Source: Chryseobacterium ureilyticum (GTDB lineage Bacteria > Bacteroidota > Bacteroidia > Flavobacteriales > Weeksellaceae). From it: a DNA stretch of 64,000 nt. Positions 62,845-64,000 of this stretch are shown piece by piece. Location of the stretch: positions 62,001 through 126,000 of the forward strand of contig NZ_FTOL01000002.1 of NCBI RefSeq assembly GCF_900156735.1, read 5' to 3'. Below the pieces are notes generated by a model. It did not search any database. It was not told the origin of the DNA and was given only the letters and a program-made list of their open reading frames with translations. A program made the translations under genes and the position numbers. How positions within the stretch are numbered: the stretch's first letter is position 1; each line of letters starts with the position of its first letter.

Positions 62845-63375
62845 TTATTTTTCCGATAATTTCTTCAGGTCTTCAAGTCCCTGATTGAACATTTTATTCA
62901 TATTCATATCCATCATAGGTTTCATAGGTTTCATCATTGTATTCATTTCATTATCAAATATCCAGGTTACTTTTGTACCATTTCCATTAGGTGTTAGCAC
63001 GAAAGCAATTTTCGCATCTCCTTCAAATGGCTTGATGAAATGAAGTTTCGCACCCAGTTTTTCATTCGGAATGATATCTGTAACCGTCTGCTCACCTTCG
63101 CCCACTTTTTCATTTCCTTTCCACTTGTAAGTGTCACCTACCTGCCCGCTTGTTCCAGAATACGTAATCTGAATATTAGGGTCACCTTTAGCAAAAGGAT
63201 TCCATGCGTTTATTCCTTTATTGGAGCCTATATATTGCCATACTTTTTCTTTTGAAGCATTGATGACAATAGATTTTTCATAATGATAATCTTTACTGAA
63301 AGCCAACATGGCAATTACAGCATATACAATAACCAGCAAAATGATGATGCCGATAAATTTTAAGAGTGTTTTCAT
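62845..63375 (-). CDS. SRPBCC (START/Bet v1-like) protein with membrane anchor
   Basis: A 176-residue protein. One N-terminal helix (LLKFIGIIILLVIVYAVIAM) anchors it. The domain starts HYEKSIVINASKEKVWQYIG, as in SRPBCC polyketide-cyclase-like proteins, with WNPFAKGDPNIQITYSGTSG and GNGTKVTWIFDNEMNTMMKP. It ends LEDLKKLSEK. These proteins bind hydrophobic ligands; ligand unknown. It is monocistronic. Confidence 0.85.
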   Translation of the reverse strand: MKTLLKFIGIIILLVIVYAVIAMLAFSKDYHYEKSIVINASKEKVWQYIGSNKGINAWNPFAKGDPNIQITYSGTSGQVGDTYKWKGNEKVGEGEQTVTDIIPNEKLGAKLHFIKPFEGDAKIAFVLTPNGNGTKVTWIFDNEMNTMMKPMKPMMDMNMNKMFNQGLEDLKKLSEK

Positions 63376-63518
63376 AGTCTATTTATTTAAGGTTATTTAT
63401 TTTAAATGAATCTAAGATTTGTTTTTCAAAATTAAATATTCCCACATCACTCCCTCTTTCCATATGACAAGATTATTTAAAGTTAAGGCATTTTTGTCAT
63501 AATTCAGTTTCCGGGCAT

Positions 63519-63526
63519 TATTTTTG
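63519..63526 (+). promoter_or_regulatory. Promoter of the M3 peptidase gene
   Basis: TATTTTTG matches TANNTTTG, with a TTG about 22 bp upstream, and lies 61 bp before the ATG at 63588. Confidence 0.6.
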
Positions 63527-63587
63527 TGCATTTCAACCGGGATTCCCCGATGAATCCTTACATTTACGTTTAACTAAAAATCGAAAA

Positions 63588-64000
63588 ATGAATATTTTAA
63601 CAGAAAAATTTAACACTCCATATCACTCAGCACCATTCGGTGACATCAAAAATGAAGATTATCTTCCGGCATTTAAGGAATTGATCCAGAAATCAGAAGA
63701 GGAAATCAATGCTATTGTTGACAATTCTGATGCTCCTACTTTTGAAAATGTTATCGAAGCTCTTGCCTATTCCGGTGAACAATTAGACGTGGTTTCCAAT
63801 ATTTTTTTCAATTTAAATTCTGCAGAAACCAGTGATGAACTTCAACAGATCGCTCAGGAAGTTTCTCCTATTTTAACAGAATATTCTTCAAAAATATCTC
63901 AAAACGAAGCTCTTTTCAACAAAATCAAAAAGGTATATGATGAAAAGGAAAAATATAACCTTAATGAAGAGCAGGAAATGCTTTTGAATGAAACCTACAA
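63588..64000 (+). CDS. M3-family metallopeptidase (Dcp/OpdA-like), N-terminal part, cut by window edge
   Basis: 137 codons from the ATG at 63588 to the right edge, open. The start MNILTEKFNTPYHSAPFGDI then KNEDYLPAFKELIQKSEEEI and DAPTFENVIEALAYSGEQLD is the typical N-terminal helix bundle of M3 oligopeptidases (Dcp, OpdA). The HExxH zinc site would lie near residue 470, outside the window. It cuts small peptides. It has its own promoter. Confidence 0.88.
   Translation, partial: MNILTEKFNTPYHSAPFGDIKNEDYLPAFKELIQKSEEEINAIVDNSDAPTFENVIEALAYSGEQLDVVSNIFFNLNSAETSDELQQIAQEVSPILTEYSSKISQNEALFNKIKKVYDEKEKYNLNEEQEMLLNETY

Noticed and set aside
1..64000. tRNA genes, rRNA genes, prophage or integrative elements
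   Set aside because: No cloverleaf, rRNA, integrase or phage structural gene was recognised; only the IS982 element and the GIY-YIG unit look mobile.

Overview
The window is AT-rich chromosomal DNA from a member of the Bacteroidota, most likely class Flavobacteriia and close to Chryseobacterium. The evidence is repeated flavobacterial -7 promoter boxes (TANNTTTG) ahead of genes, a C-terminal type IX secretion (T9SS type A) sorting domain, an Oar-like TonB-dependent receptor with a carboxypeptidase-regulatory-like domain, a long Ala/Glu-rich tail on ribosomal protein S16, and the protein families present. No rRNA, tRNA, CRISPR array or prophage was seen. One structural RNA, RNase P RNA (rnpB), is clear.

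Positions 1-14634 (all minus strand) hold a surface-polysaccharide locus of the Wzx/Wzc type. In transcription order it has a PglE-like aminotransferase and a PglF/CapD-like 4,6-dehydratase (a UDP-4-amino-4,6-dideoxy sugar branch), Wza-like export lipoprotein, TviB/WbpA-like UDP-sugar dehydrogenase, Wzc tyrosine kinase, two adjacent WxcM/FdtA-like cupins, a FabH-like condensing enzyme, a FabG-like reductase, a WecD-like GNAT acyltransferase, an FdtB-like aminotransferase, a hexapeptide O-acetyltransferase, a Wzx flippase and the start of a glycosyltransferase. The tightly overlapping middle genes (2250-6784) read as a module that makes a 3-amino-3,6-dideoxyhexose and probably N-acylates it with a custom beta-hydroxy acyl group. 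recX and glyA lie upstream.

Positions 16589-25346 hold a thioredoxin-reductase-like flavoenzyme, a decayed IS982 element with intact ends and an 8-bp target duplication that carries a DUF6624 cargo gene, a GT39-type glycosyltransferase, and a MacAB-like ABC efflux operon (ATPase, two permeases, adaptor). A 424-bp intergenic region with DnaA-box matches precedes nrdB, a small ABM-fold-like gene, and an nrdA that lacks an ATP cone.

Positions 29189-44417 hold an Oar-like TonB receptor, a secreted leucine-rich-type T9SS protein with an EF-hand loop, DUF72, an outer-membrane barrel protein, HD hydrolase, alpha/beta hydrolase, ribokinase, DUF4241, a GIY-YIG nuclease gene bounded by perfect 23-bp inverted repeats (a candidate minimal mobile element), and valS. 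Positions 44546-52847 hold DUF1573, a PPK2 kinase immediately behind a 12.5-copy octanucleotide repeat, rnpB, an ECF sigma factor with a four-helix membrane partner, an acyl-CoA synthetase, rpoN and asnS.

Positions 53042-64000 hold a trio of surface-type genes (two LA_2272-like repeat proteins flanking a lipoprotein), an S41 peptidase divergent from an HTH regulator, rimM-rpsP, a nitroreductase, a DoxX-like membrane protein, a GreA-like factor, a DUF805 protein with a Cys/His-rich tail, an SRPBCC protein and the 5' part of an M3 metallopeptidase. The strongest leads for something undescribed are the GIY-YIG inverted-repeat unit, the acyl-amino-sugar module, the IS982 cargo element and the octamer array at PPK2.
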